Shown: positions 36,986 to 46,711, numbered from the stretch's first letter. The stretch is 64,000 nucleotides of DNA from Bombilactobacillus bombi (GCF_964340835.1 NZ_OZ204251.1); one strand, 5' to 3'. Made by a program: numbers and translations. Notes: a model not told the origin generated them from the letters alone.

Positions 36986-38353
36986 ATGCGTACAAGTAAC
37001 AGAATCCGGCCCTTAATTTATCTAATAATTTTTGTTATTTTTGGATTAATTGGTTATTGGATGCCATTAGTTGGCGATGATTTAAATTGGTGGAGTGCTT
37101 GGGGGACACATTATTTTAGTAGTGGGACTTTTTTAACTTACGATGGTCGTTATTTAGGAGATTTATTAGTTATCTTAATGACTCACTCCAAGTTAATTTC
37201 TTTTTGTATTTATGGAAGTTGTGCCGCACTTATTACCTATCTGGTAAATTTAATTTCGCGTATACTTTTCCAGCGTGATTATCAAGTAATTGGAGCTATT
37301 TTAATGGCTATTGGACTGTTATTAGCTCCCAAAGATGTTTTTCGCCAAATCTGGGGCTGGCATGCCGGTTTTGCTAACTATGTTCCATCCATTATTTTTC
37401 CTTTATTTTTTATTTATCTTATCTGTGCTTATTATGATCAACCAAATAAAAAAATTAATTTTTCCCAATCCACTAGCTTCTTAATTTTATTAGCTGCAAT
37501 ATTAAGCCAATTTTTAGCAGAACATATAACTTTGTTAAATTGCTTCAACGATTTTTTACTTTTAATTTTTTTCCGCCGTCATTTTAGTCCTGAATTTTTC
37601 CAAAAATATTTTCGGTGGATTTTTATAGGTAACTTAATCGGCGCATTTTTGATGTTTATCAATGGCGCTTATATCAAATTATTATTTGCAGGCCATGACA
37701 GCTATCGCCATATAGACTCGCAACAAGCAGCTTTATTGCCTTATCTCAAAACCTTTGTAAGTCATTATCGCATTATTCTACTATTAATAATATTGCTGGT
37801 AATTATCTTAGTTAATTTTTATTATCAAACTGATTATTCGAATTATTCCAAATTAAAACTGATCAATGAGTGGCTTATAATTGATGCAATTGTAGCTTTA
37901 TTACCATTTATTGTAATTACTCCATTTGGTCCCCGTTGTATTTTTGGCAGTTATACTTTGATAATCGCCTTGTTAGTAATTAATCTGACAGCACGTTTAC
38001 CACATTACTATAAGATATTAACTCCCTTAAGTTTACTTGCATTGTTATTTTTAGGATTTTATTTTAACAAAATCTCACTTAATTACTATCAAACCAACAA
38101 ATTATCGCAAGATTATTGTCAATATCAACAGACACTCCAGCAAAAAGACTTTTATGTTATCAACTATTCTAATATCGACTATTTGTGGTCCTCAAACATG
38201 AGTGAGGACCCGATGTTTTTACATTTTTTTGTCGGAGACTCCAATCATAAAATTATCGCAGTTAATTATGAAGATTGGCAAGCTTATGCTCCTCACTATA
38301 AAGTTGGTAATTTTCAAAAATTTGAACAGCAAATAATCCGTCAACACAAATAA
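36986..38353 (+). CDS. Polytopic membrane protein, DUF6056-like (GT-C-type fold)
   Basis: 455 aa with about 11 hydrophobic segments. The first external loop reads PLVGDDLNWWSAWG and then TYDGRYLGDLLV; an acidic DD pair followed by YDGRYLG is typical of the DUF6056/GT-C-like membrane proteins, where acidic residues in the first loop are thought to serve catalysis. Next comes IWGWHAGFANYVPS. A short soluble C-terminal section (about 380-455) follows the last helix. A role in adding sugars to a surface polymer is plausible but unproven. It is a single gene with its own promoter, divergent from ymdB. Confidence 0.7.
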   Translation: MRTSNRIRPLIYLIIFVIFGLIGYWMPLVGDDLNWWSAWGTHYFSSGTFLTYDGRYLGDLLVILMTHSKLISFCIYGSCAALITYLVNLISRILFQRDYQVIGAILMAIGLLLAPKDVFRQIWGWHAGFANYVPSIIFPLFFIYLICAYYDQPNKKINFSQSTSFLILLAAILSQFLAEHITLLNCFNDFLLLIFFRRHFSPEFFQKYFRWIFIGNLIGAFLMFINGAYIKLLFAGHDSYRHIDSQQAALLPYLKTFVSHYRIILLLIILLVIILVNFYYQTDYSNYSKLKLINEWLIIDAIVALLPFIVITPFGPRCIFGSYTLIIALLVINLTARLPHYYKILTPLSLLALLFLGFYFNKISLNYYQTNKLSQDYCQYQQTLQQKDFYVINYSNIDYLWSSNMSEDPMFLHFFVGDSNHKIIAVNYEDWQAYAPHYKVGNFQKFEQQIIRQHK

Positions 38354-38369
38354 CTTATTTAACTTTTAA

Positions 38370-38408
38370 AAAAGGTCTCTAAAAGCAATTAGCTTTTAGA
38401 GACCTTTT
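38370..38408. terminator. Bidirectional terminator between the DUF6056-like gene and groEL
   Basis: A perfect 17-bp inverted repeat (AAAAGGTCTCTAAAAGC and complement, 38370-38386 and 38392-38408) around a five-base loop, with T runs on both strands. It serves both convergent transcripts. Confidence 0.92.
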
Positions 38409-38427
38409 AATATATTAAATTATTAAA

Positions 38428-40068
38428 TTACATCATACCGCCCATACCGCCAGCTGGGTTACCTGCACCGGCAGCAGCATCATCAGCCTTTGGTTCTGGC
38501 TTATCAGCAACAACTGCTTCAGTTGTTAAAATCAATGCTGATACACTAGCTGCATTTTGCAATGCAGAACGTGTAACTTTAGTTGGATCAATAATTCCAG
38601 CATCAATCATGTTTTCCCACTTATCAGAAGCAGCATTGTAACCTACTTCAGGTTTTTGGCCTTTCAAGTGTTCAACAACAACTGAACCTTCTTTACCAGC
38701 ATTTTCAGCAATTTGACGTACAGGAGCTTCCAATGCGCGTTTTACAATATTAATACCAGTTTGAACATCGCCAGTTTCTGTTTGGGATAACTTTTCAACA
38801 GCTGGAATAACATTCATCAATGCTGTACCACCACCAGCAACATAGCCTTCTTCAACTGCTGCACGTGTAGCATTCAAAGCATCTTCAATCCGATATTTAC
38901 GTTCTTTTAATTCAGTTTCTGTTGCAGCACCGACTTTGATTACACCAACACCACCAGCTAATTTAGCTAAGCGTTCTTGAAGTTTTTCTTTATCAAAATC
39001 AGAAGTTGTTTCTTCGATTTGTTTCTTAACTAAGTTGACTCTTTCTTCAATTGCGGATTTAGAACCAGAACCTTGAACAATAGTTGTATTATCCTTAGTT
39101 ACAGTTACACGTCCTGCTTGACCTAATTGATCAATAGTTGTGTCTTTTAATTCTAATCCTAAGTCAGAAGTAATCAAAGTTCCACCGGTTAAAATTGCGA
39201 TATCTTCTAATTGTTCTTTACGACGATCGCCAAAACCAGGTGCTTTAACTGCTACAACATTAAATGTACCACGAATCTTGTTCAAAACTAAAGTTGGTAA
39301 TGCTTCACCGTCAACATCGTCAGCAATAATTAAAAGTGCTTTTCCTTGTTGAACAATAGATTGCAATAATGGCAAGATATCTTGAATATTAGAAATCTTC
39401 TTATCTGTAATCAAAATATAAGGATTTTCTAAATCTGCTTCCATCTTATCATTATCTGTAACCATGTATTGAGATAAGTAGCCTCGATCAAATTGCATAC
39501 CTTCAACAACATCTGATGTTGTTTCAATACCCTTAGATTCTTCAATGGTGATGACACCATCATGACCAACTTTTTCCATCGCGTCAGCAATTAATTCACC
39601 AACTTGTTCACTAGAAGAAGATACAGAAGCTACTTGTGTAATTTGGTCACGGCCATCAACCTTATGAGAAATTTTATGCAACTCATCAATTGCAGCTTTT
39701 GTTGCCTTTTCAATACCAGTTCTAATGCCTACTGGGTTAGCACCGGCAGTAACATTTTTCATACCTTCACGAATAATTGCTTGTGCCAAAACAGTTGCAG
39801 TTGTGGTACCATCACCAGCAATATCATTGGTTTTGGAAGCAACTTCAGAAACTAACTTAGCTCCCATATTTTCGAAATGATCATCTAATTCGATATCTTT
39901 AGCAATTGTAACACCATCATTAGTTATGTTAGGAGAACCATAAGATTTTTCTAGAACTACATTACGACCCTTTGGTCCCATAGTTGTCTTAACTGTGTCT
40001 GCTAATTGATCAACACCCTTGAGCATTTTTGCTCGAGCGTCTTCTGAAAATCTAATTTCCTTTGCCAT
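38428..40068 (-). CDS. groEL: Chaperonin GroEL (60 kDa)
   Basis: 546 aa. Double-ring folding chamber. Motifs: KEIRFSEDAR at the N-terminus, TMGPKGRNVVLEK, DGTTTATVLAQAI, AAVEEGYVAGGGTAL, ending in the flexible GGMGGMM tail. The ATG at 40068 is chosen: GAGGTG is eight bases before it, while the ATG two codons earlier is only two bases from that site. Follows groES by 34 bases. Confidence 0.98.
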   Translation of the reverse strand: MAKEIRFSEDARAKMLKGVDQLADTVKTTMGPKGRNVVLEKSYGSPNITNDGVTIAKDIELDDHFENMGAKLVSEVASKTNDIAGDGTTTATVLAQAIIREGMKNVTAGANPVGIRTGIEKATKAAIDELHKISHKVDGRDQITQVASVSSSSEQVGELIADAMEKVGHDGVITIEESKGIETTSDVVEGMQFDRGYLSQYMVTDNDKMEADLENPYILITDKKISNIQDILPLLQSIVQQGKALLIIADDVDGEALPTLVLNKIRGTFNVVAVKAPGFGDRRKEQLEDIAILTGGTLITSDLGLELKDTTIDQLGQAGRVTVTKDNTTIVQGSGSKSAIEERVNLVKKQIEETTSDFDKEKLQERLAKLAGGVGVIKVGAATETELKERKYRIEDALNATRAAVEEGYVAGGGTALMNVIPAVEKLSQTETGDVQTGINIVKRALEAPVRQIAENAGKEGSVVVEHLKGQKPEVGYNAASDKWENMIDAGIIDPTKVTRSALQNAASVSALILTTEAVVADKPEPKADDAAAGAGNPAGGMGGMM

Positions 40069-40102
40069 CTTCATTACACCTCAATTAAATTTTATTTATT
40101 TA

Positions 40103-40387
40103 TTATTCAATAACAGCCATGACATCTTTTTCATGCATAACTAAATATTTATTGCCTTCATATTTAACTTCGGAGCCGGCATACTTGTCATAGATAACTC
40201 TGTCGCCCTTTTTAAGAGTCATAGGAATAATTTTTCCATCTGGTGCTTTTTCACCAGCGCCTACGGCTACAATTTCTCCTGTTTGTGGCTTTTCCTTAGC
40301 ATTGTTTGCTAAAACAATTCCACCAACAGTTTGTTCTTTTTCTTCATCGACTTGTACTAAGATACGATCACCTAATGGCTTTAACAA
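40103..40387 (-). CDS. groES: Co-chaperonin GroES (10 kDa)
   Basis: 94 aa. Lid of the GroEL chamber. Starts LKPLGDRILVQVDEEKEQTVGGIVLA, containing the mobile loop (about 16-32), and ends with MHEKDVMAVIE. The start codon is TTG at 40387, six bases after GGAGGG. It is controlled by a CIRCE element upstream. Confidence 0.98.
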   Translation of the reverse strand: MLKPLGDRILVQVDEEKEQTVGGIVLANNAKEKPQTGEIVAVGAGEKAPDGKIIPMTLKKGDRVIYDKYAGSEVKYEGNKYLVMHEKDVMAVIE

Positions 40388-40425
40388 AGTAATCCCTCCA
40401 AATTTATCTTAATTTTTTAGCACGT

Positions 40426-40452
40426 TTAGCACTCTCTATCACTTTGTGCTAA
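40426..40452 (-). promoter_or_regulatory. CIRCE operator (HrcA) of groESL
   Basis: An inverted repeat with a nine-base spacer. On the minus strand one arm is the consensus GAGTGCTAA (40434-40426) and the other is TTAGCACAA (40452-40444), two mismatches from TTAGCACTC. It lies 39 bases before the groES start. A candidate promoter (TTGCAT, 16 bases, TAATAT) lies upstream near 40465-40495. Confidence 0.88.
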
Positions 40453-40537
40453 CAACACTTTATATATTATCATGTTTGAAAAAGTATGCAAGTATTTAAC
40501 CATAAAAAATTTTATTTTTTCATTTTCCAGACAAAAA

Positions 40538-40562
40538 AGCCAAGACAATTTTTGCCTTGACT
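40538..40562 (-). terminator. Terminator after the LtaS-like gene
   Basis: On the minus strand AGTCAAG pairs with CTTGGCT (one G-T pair; 40562-40538), followed by six T residues. Confidence 0.65.
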
Positions 40563-40565
40563 CTA

Positions 40566-42440
40566 TTATTTAGATACTGTAAACATATGATATTTATTTG
40601 CATAGCCTTTCCCATAAGTCATATCATATTCTACCATTTGGTAATCACGATAAGCTTGCGATTTTTGCCACTTGGGTTTCTTAGAATGTGAATTAGTGTA
40701 CTGATTGCCGCTGTCATCCATCTGAATTGCCTTAGTTAAGACAGGAACTTGCTGATGTAATTGATCAAGTAAATTATAAAACGGCGTTAAAGGATAACCT
40801 AGTTGTTGTAACATCAATAAAGACATGTAATTAGGTGAAAAATAGCCATATTGGTGGTTGCTCAAAGGAAAATTAGCAACCATCACAAAAGGAGTCGCAT
40901 GCACTGTCAAAATATCTGATGCTAAATCATCATACAAGCCGTCTCCAGGATAGTGATCACCATACATCACAATTAAAGTTTTCTGATCTGAATTCTTAAA
41001 ATGATCCACTAACTTAGAAAATGCTTGATCTGACTGATGAAGCTCCTGCAAATAAGTTTGCATTTTGTTAGTTTTATCAGTATTATTCTTAATCGGATCT
41101 TCTAATTGATAATCACTTTGAGACCCAACATTAGTGATATAAGGCATATGATTTTGCATGGTAATAACTAAGCTTAATTGTTTTGCCTTTTTTTGTTGGG
41201 GATAGATATTTGGATACGTAGAACTATCAGTGTAATATTCTCCAAATTTACTTTTATGCAGTCCTTTAAGCCGCTTTTGATCTTTAAATTGATGAATACC
41301 TAATGCTTGATAGGCTTGAGGGCGTTGATACATGGCTCCGGCAAAAGGATGATAAGCATCTGAATGATAGCCATAATTTTCTAAGTAGTGCATAACGCTA
41401 GGAAAATAGGCTTTTTTCGGCAAAATATCTTGATAAGGAATACTCTTTAAAAAGTAATTAGAAAAACCTGTATTTGCTTCAAATTCGATATTTGCAGTTC
41501 CACCACCATATTCGGGTGATACCATATATCCACTAGCCTGATTGGCTTGAGGATTTTGCAAAATATTGTCAATATAGCTTAATGGGGAATCTTCTTGAAG
41601 TGGATACTGATCAGAAGTAGTTCGTGGATTAGTTAATGACTCATTCAAAATATAAATAATATTAGCTGGTTGCTTGCCTATATCAGCCTTCTCAGCATCA
41701 GCTATCCGATAACGATTAGCTATCTTGGCAATTACTTTTTCGCTATAACCATTGGGACGTTTCATCGGATCTGAACGAACATTAAATGCAAAACCAATCA
41801 CAGTGCCATCTGAGCGATAAACATTTAATGGATTGTGATTGTCATTATAAATCTCTAGATCAGTTAATTGTTTATAAGCTAAAGAATTAGTATTGCCACA
41901 CTGAAAAAAGAACACAAACGCCCAAATACCAACAATTGCTACTACTACTCTCAGTGGCCAAATTATTCGATGTTTAGTCAGCCACATTTTCTTAGTAAAT
42001 TTACGCAAAAAATAGGCGGCAGCTAACATTAAAGCTATAAACAAAATAAGTTCAACAATTGACAACCAATTAACCATCTGAATAAGACCGCCAACTTGTT
42101 TGGCCATGATTAAATCTGAAGGCAATAAGGGCTCAGAGCGAGAGACTATTTTTTGATAATCAACAAAAATCATTATTGCAAACAGACTAATACTGCCAGC
42201 AATCCCCCACCAATAATCACCAATCAGCGCAATTAATGTGATTACAAACACCATTAACATTAAGACATTAATTGCTGTTGCTATGGGGTTACTAATAATC
42301 TCATTATACATTGCTAAATAATCACGATCTAAGTGTCCTGTAATTGCTAATTGCAGATAAAAATAAGCAACTGCTGCAATTAAAATCACTACTAAAATCT
42401 GTACAATTCGGTAAGCTATTTTTTTATAAATATCCTTCAC
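40566..42440 (-). CDS. LtaS-type lipoteichoic acid synthase / phosphoglycerol transferase (sulfatase fold)
   Basis: 624 aa. Five N-terminal membrane segments (about 9-30, 55-75, 78-95, 125-146, 160-180) are followed by an extracellular alkaline phosphatase-like domain. Key residues: ILNESLTNPR (metal-binding Glu), the nucleophile Thr in YGGGTANIEFE, MQNHMPY and YGDHYPGDG (metal ligands). Such enzymes move glycerol phosphate from phosphatidylglycerol onto LTA, or modify polysaccharides. GTG start at 42440 behind AAGGAG. It stands alone between two terminators. The N-terminal membrane part is longer and less conserved than in canonical LtaS, so it may be a paralogue rather than the main synthase. 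Confidence 0.88.
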   Translation of the reverse strand: MKDIYKKIAYRIVQILVVILIAAVAYFYLQLAITGHLDRDYLAMYNEIISNPIATAINVLMLMVFVITLIALIGDYWWGIAGSISLFAIMIFVDYQKIVSRSEPLLPSDLIMAKQVGGLIQMVNWLSIVELILFIALMLAAAYFLRKFTKKMWLTKHRIIWPLRVVVAIVGIWAFVFFFQCGNTNSLAYKQLTDLEIYNDNHNPLNVYRSDGTVIGFAFNVRSDPMKRPNGYSEKVIAKIANRYRIADAEKADIGKQPANIIYILNESLTNPRTTSDQYPLQEDSPLSYIDNILQNPQANQASGYMVSPEYGGGTANIEFEANTGFSNYFLKSIPYQDILPKKAYFPSVMHYLENYGYHSDAYHPFAGAMYQRPQAYQALGIHQFKDQKRLKGLHKSKFGEYYTDSSTYPNIYPQQKKAKQLSLVITMQNHMPYITNVGSQSDYQLEDPIKNNTDKTNKMQTYLQELHQSDQAFSKLVDHFKNSDQKTLIVMYGDHYPGDGLYDDLASDILTVHATPFVMVANFPLSNHQYGYFSPNYMSLLMLQQLGYPLTPFYNLLDQLHQQVPVLTKAIQMDDSGNQYTNSHSKKPKWQKSQAYRDYQMVEYDMTYGKGYANKYHMFTVSK

Positions 42441-42507
42441 GTAAACTCCTTAATTGCAAATTTCTCAGCAATACGACTACTTTATAGACTAAACTGGTAA
42501 TAAGAAA

Positions 42508-42540
42508 AGGCTGGGAAAATTTTTATCCTTACCCCAACCT
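42508..42540 (-). terminator. Terminator after manA
   Basis: AGGTTGGG (42540-42533) pairs with CCCAGCCT (42515-42508) on the minus strand, followed by a T-rich tail. Confidence 0.65.
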
Positions 42541-42559
42541 AACTTATTAAAATACCATA

Positions 42560-43534
42560 TTACTCTTCTGTTGATTCTGAAGCAATTAATTGAATATTAG
42601 CACCGGATATTTTCCAATCTTTAATCGTTGCTGGAATTATAAAATGAGTCCCCAAGGGCAATTGGTATTCTTGATCAGCAATTGTTAAGACGCCCGCACC
42701 AGCAATCACAGAATACAGTGTATAAGCACCCAATTGATGCTGAAACTGTATTTGATCGTTATGGACTTGAATGCCCCAAACTGCAAAGAATGGTGAAATT
42801 GGGGGCTGAACATAATTTGTTATAACACTATTAGCACCAATTTTTTGCTGTTGCAACTTTAGCTTAGGTGCCACAAAAGGTACAGTTATTGTATCTTCTG
42901 ATTGTTGCAAATGCAAAGCACGCTTTTTCCCAGTTTTCATATCCACACGATCATAATCGTATAACCGATAAGTCGTATCACTGCTCTGCTGGGTTTCTAA
43001 GGCTACAATACCTTTATTCAAGGCATGCACTGTCCCACTAGGAACAAAAACAAAATCTCCTGCCTGAACGGGTAATTTTTTCAAAAAATGCTGCCAATCA
43101 CCACTTTCAATCATATCTTTCATTTCTTGGTGATTTTTAGCATTATGTCCATAAATGAGATACGAATCTGGCTCTGCAGCAATGATATACCAACATTCAG
43201 TCTTACCCAATTCCCCTTCATGTGCCTTTGCATAAACATTATCTGGATGAACTTGGACAGATAGACTATCCTCTGCGTCTAAAATCTTTGTTAATAATGG
43301 AAAAACTTTACCTTGTGGATTACCAAACAATTCTGGTTGAGATTGCCATAGTTCATTTAAATATTTGCCCGCATAAGGACCATTTTCAACTTGTGAAGGT
43401 CCATGAGGATGCGCAGAAATTGCCCAACATTCGCCAATTTTACCTTCGGGTAAATCATAATTAAATTCTTGTGCTAACTTTTGGCCACCCCAAATTTTTT
43501 CCTGAAAAACAGGCTTTAAAAACAGTGGTTCCAT
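42560..43534 (-). CDS. manA: Mannose-6-phosphate isomerase, class I
   Basis: 324 aa. Interconverts mannose 6-phosphate and fructose 6-phosphate. Zinc cupin motifs: QVHPDN, KTECWYII, VPSGTVHAL; start region EPLFLKPVFQEKIWGG is typical of the Firmicutes class. The start is uncertain: AGGAGG is eleven bases before ATG 43534 (used here), eight before TTG 43537, and only two before ATG 43543. Co-transcribed with rex, whose stop codon overlaps the ribosome site. It feeds sugar from the mannose PTS encoded 3 kb away. Confidence 0.95.
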   Translation of the reverse strand: MEPLFLKPVFQEKIWGGQKLAQEFNYDLPEGKIGECWAISAHPHGPSQVENGPYAGKYLNELWQSQPELFGNPQGKVFPLLTKILDAEDSLSVQVHPDNVYAKAHEGELGKTECWYIIAAEPDSYLIYGHNAKNHQEMKDMIESGDWQHFLKKLPVQAGDFVFVPSGTVHALNKGIVALETQQSSDTTYRLYDYDRVDMKTGKKRALHLQQSEDTITVPFVAPKLKLQQQKIGANSVITNYVQPPISPFFAVWGIQVHNDQIQFQHQLGAYTLYSVIAGAGVLTIADQEYQLPLGTHFIIPATIKDWKISGANIQLIASESTEE

Positions 43535-43549
43535 CAATGCCATTGCCTC

Positions 43550-44179
43550 CTAGCGATAATTATCTAAAAAATAAATTAATGTTTGTAATTCATTAGCTAA
43601 ATCGACATTGTGCACTCGCACTGTTGGTGGTGTTGAGATTCTTAAAGGCGAAAAATTCAAAATGCCCTTAATCCCAGCTTGTACAAGCTCATCAGCAACT
43701 TTTTGCGCATTATTAGCTGGAACTGTCAAAATTGCTACATCAATTTCTTGGTTTTGAATAGTCTCAGCTAACTTTTCAGTGTCCAAAATAGGGACATCAT
43801 TAATCTTTTGACCAATAATTTGTGGATTTTTATCAAAGGCTACTGCAATTTTGATATTATTAGTCTGAGAAAAGTTATAATTAAGAAGTGCATTACCCAA
43901 ATTACCAACACCAACTAAGGCTACTTGTGAAGTTTTATCTTGATTTAATAACTTTTTAAAAAATTCTAGCATGGGTTCAACTTCATAACCATAGCCGCGT
44001 TTTCCCAAAGAGCCAAAATAAGAAAAATCACGTCTAATTGTGGCACTATCAACTTGAACCGCTTCCGCTAATTCTGTTGATGAAATTTTTTTCTTATCAG
44101 AGTCTTTTAAAAATTGAAAATAGCGATGATAAAGTGGTAATCGCTTAATCGTTGCATTAGGTATTTTGTACTGTTTCAT
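43550..44179 (-). CDS. rex: Redox-sensing transcriptional repressor Rex
   Basis: 209 aa. Senses the NADH/NAD ratio. N-terminal winged helix (about 5-80) with TIKRLPLYHRYFQFL and the recognition helix VDSATIRRDFSYFG; C-terminal Rossmann domain with VALVGVGNLGNALLNY (about 87-102). ATG 44179 follows AGAGGAA; the ORF could extend to 44230 but without a site. First gene of rex-manA. A half-site TTGTGAATTT near 44190 resembles half of a Rex box, but no complete palindrome is present. Confidence 0.96.
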   Translation of the reverse strand: MKQYKIPNATIKRLPLYHRYFQFLKDSDKKKISSTELAEAVQVDSATIRRDFSYFGSLGKRGYGYEVEPMLEFFKKLLNQDKTSQVALVGVGNLGNALLNYNFSQTNNIKIAVAFDKNPQIIGQKINDVPILDTEKLAETIQNQEIDVAILTVPANNAQKVADELVQAGIKGILNFSPLRISTPPTVRVHNVDLANELQTLIYFLDNYR

Positions 44180-44293
44180 AATATATTCCTCTTGTGAATT
44201 TATTTCTATGCTCCTTACAGTATTACGCATTCAATATCACAATGTCAATATGTTAAAATAAATTTACGAAAAAATATACAAAGGAGCCTTATT

Positions 44294-46228
44294 TTGTTAA
44301 TCGTTCAAGGTCAAAATATTTCCCGCAGTTTTGGTGGAGAGATTTTATTTTCTAAAGTGAATTTTCAAATCTCTGACCAAGCTCGCATCGGATTAGTCGG
44401 TCCTAATGGAGCGGGAAAATCAACTTTATTAAAAATAATTATTCAAGAAAATGAGCCCAATGATGGGCAAATGATTTATAAAAATGGCATTAGCATTGGC
44501 TATTTAGCTCAAAATCCCGCTTTTCAATCAGGTAATACAATTTATGAAGAAATGGAAAGTGTCTTTGCCTATTTGCAAGCTGAAGAAAAACAGCTGCATC
44601 AAATGGAACAACAAATTGCGGATCAAGCTAACCAAATAAAAACTACTGAGTATCAACAGTTATTAAAACGCTATGATCATTTACAAGTTAAATTCAAAGA
44701 TGAAAACGGTTATGGCTATCGTTCAGAAATACGTTCCGTCTTAGCCGGTTTTGGTTTTGGTGAAGAACGCATTAATGAACCTGCACAAAACCTTTCAGGT
44801 GGTGAACAATCACGCCTAGCATTTGCAAAGTTATTATTAGAACATCATGATCTTTTGGTTTTAGATGAACCTACTAATCACCTAGATATTGATACTCTTA
44901 ATTGGTTAGAAAAATATTTACAAAATTATTCTGGTGCATTATTAATTGTTTCTCATGATCAATACTTTTTAGATCATACAGTGAATGAAGTCTATGCTTT
45001 AGAACAAGGAACTCTAACTCATTATCAGGGCAACTATACCAAATATTTGCAACAACGGGATAAAAACTTCGAATTAGCTTTGAAAGCTTATGAAAAACAA
45101 CAAGAGCAAATCAAAAAAACTCAAGAATTTATTCAGAAAAATATTGTCCGGGCTTCCAGTACAAAACAAGCACAAAGCCGCCGTAAACAATTAGAAAAAA
45201 TGGACGTTTTAAAACGTCCACAAGCTTATAACCAACAAGTTCATTTTCAATTTACACCCGAGCGAATGAGCGGCAATGAAGTCCTTAAAGTTAGTCATTT
45301 ACAAACAGGTTATCCAGATAAACCTTTAGCTCAAAATATTAGTTTTAACCTAAAAAAACAAGAACGCCTAGGCATTATTGGTCCTAATGGTGTGGGAAAA
45401 TCTACACTAATTAAAACTTTAATTAACCAGTTGCCACCACAACAAGGCACAATTGAATGGGGTACTAATGTTGACATCGGTTATTATGATCAAACCTTAA
45501 ATCAATTAAATTCTCATAAGGACGTTTTACATGAAATTTGGGATGAGCATCCTACATTAGATGAGAAAGATATCCGTAGTGTTTTAGGTTCCTTTTTATT
45601 TAGAGATGATGATGTGTTTACTACTGTGCATTCTCTCTCGGGTGGTGAAAAAGCGCGCTTAACTCTTTGTAAGTTAGCTTTAGAGCACGATAATTTATTA
45701 ATTATGGATGAACCGACAAACCACCTAGACATTCAAAGCAAAGAAGTTTTAGAAGATGCTTTGCAAAATTTTACGGGCACTGTTTTATTTGTTTCTCATG
45801 ATCGTTATTTGCTTAACCAAATATCAACTAAAATATTAGAATTAGAACCCCAAACCAGCACGATTTATCTAGGGAATTACGATTACTATCTGGCTAAAAA
45901 GGTTGAAAATCAAGCCCTTGCTGCTGCTAAAGCTGATTCCGAGCAACAAACCAAGCCCCAATTGGAAAATAATAACAATACTGGTAGTCAAACATATGAA
46001 CAAGCCAAAGCTCACCAACGAGAAGAACGCAAAAAGCAACGCCAAATTGATGCTTTGGAACAACAAATTGATGATTACGAACACCAAATTGCTACTATCA
46101 ATCAAGCTATGACTGATCCCGAGAACTTGGCTAGTTATTCTAAACTGCAAGATCTGCAAGCACAAATTGATGACTTGACAACACAAAAAGAGTTGGCCGA
46201 AGATAAATGGGCCAACTTGATGGAATAA
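44294..46228 (+). CDS. ABC-F family ATPase (ribosome-associated, YdiF/Uup-like)
   Basis: 644 aa. Cytoplasmic; two ATPase cassettes and no membrane domain. First cassette: GPNGAGKSTLL, LSGGEQSRLA, LVLDEPTNHLD; second: GPNGVGKSTLI, LSGGEKARLT, LIMDEPTNHLD. The inter-cassette linker (about 250-320) holds the ABC-F P-site tRNA-interaction arm, and a C-terminal coiled coil (about 560-640) ends the protein. Factors of this type act on stalled ribosomes; some give antibiotic resistance, but nothing here shows that. TTG start at 44294 after AAGGAG. Confidence 0.96.
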   Translation: MLIVQGQNISRSFGGEILFSKVNFQISDQARIGLVGPNGAGKSTLLKIIIQENEPNDGQMIYKNGISIGYLAQNPAFQSGNTIYEEMESVFAYLQAEEKQLHQMEQQIADQANQIKTTEYQQLLKRYDHLQVKFKDENGYGYRSEIRSVLAGFGFGEERINEPAQNLSGGEQSRLAFAKLLLEHHDLLVLDEPTNHLDIDTLNWLEKYLQNYSGALLIVSHDQYFLDHTVNEVYALEQGTLTHYQGNYTKYLQQRDKNFELALKAYEKQQEQIKKTQEFIQKNIVRASSTKQAQSRRKQLEKMDVLKRPQAYNQQVHFQFTPERMSGNEVLKVSHLQTGYPDKPLAQNISFNLKKQERLGIIGPNGVGKSTLIKTLINQLPPQQGTIEWGTNVDIGYYDQTLNQLNSHKDVLHEIWDEHPTLDEKDIRSVLGSFLFRDDDVFTTVHSLSGGEKARLTLCKLALEHDNLLIMDEPTNHLDIQSKEVLEDALQNFTGTVLFVSHDRYLLNQISTKILELEPQTSTIYLGNYDYYLAKKVENQALAAAKADSEQQTKPQLENNNNTGSQTYEQAKAHQREERKKQRQIDALEQQIDDYEHQIATINQAMTDPENLASYSKLQDLQAQIDDLTTQKELAEDKWANLME

Positions 46229-46600
46229 TTAGCGAGAAAATATTTTTTTAAGTGAGCGAGATAAAACTTGCCCAAAACTTAATGAACGAACAATTTTCTC
46301 GGGGGCAATATAATTTCTAATTGCCCGAAGGATTTTTTTAGGATCACGAGCCGAAAAAGTAAACATCCCACTTTTTTTCGTTTTTAAAGCAAAACGTGGA
46401 ATCCATTTACCGCCAAACAAAATTGAGACTACCACATAATCAACTTCGGTCCACGGAATTTGGATATAATTTTGAACATTACGCTCATCATAAAATTCAA
46501 AACCGCGATCACCAATCATAATTTGACCATAAGTTTCAAATCCCATATGTGAAGTTGCCTTCATTGTTAAATCGACTTTAGTATTTATTGATTGTACCAT
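46229..46600 (-). CDS. DUF956 protein, mannose-PTS associated (ManO-like)
   Basis: 123 aa. Matches the small DUF956 family encoded next to man/lev PTS operons in lactic acid bacteria; function uncertain, suggested regulatory. Recognisable stretches: MGFETYGQIMIGDRGFEFYDE and IPWTEVDYVVVSILFGGKWIPRFALKTK. The start is ATG 46600, eight bases after GGAG; the longer frame has no site. A terminator separates it from the IID gene. Its stop codon lies directly against the stop of the convergent ABC-F gene. Confidence 0.88.
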   Translation of the reverse strand: MVQSINTKVDLTMKATSHMGFETYGQIMIGDRGFEFYDERNVQNYIQIPWTEVDYVVVSILFGGKWIPRFALKTKKSGMFTFSARDPKKILRAIRNYIAPEKIVRSLSFGQVLSRSLKKIFSR

Positions 46601-46681
46601 CAGCAAAACTCCAATAAAATAAATTATTTCCATGATAAAGCCCTACAGCTTTATTTGGCAAATAATAACATTATATAAAAA

Positions 46682-46703
46682 AGTCTGAGATTTTTCTCAG
46701 ACT
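46682..46703 (-). terminator. Terminator between the mannose IID and DUF956 genes
   Basis: A perfect 8-bp stem AGTCTGAG/CTCAGACT with a six-base loop, then a run of T residues on the minus strand (46681-46676). It probably lowers, rather than stops, transcription of the DUF956 gene. Confidence 0.8.
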
Positions 46704-46711
46704 CTTTTTAA

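Noticed and set aside
44170..44260. Rex box in the rex promoter
   Set aside because: Only half-sites (TTGTGA) are found; no complete TTGTGA-N6-TCACAA palindrome.
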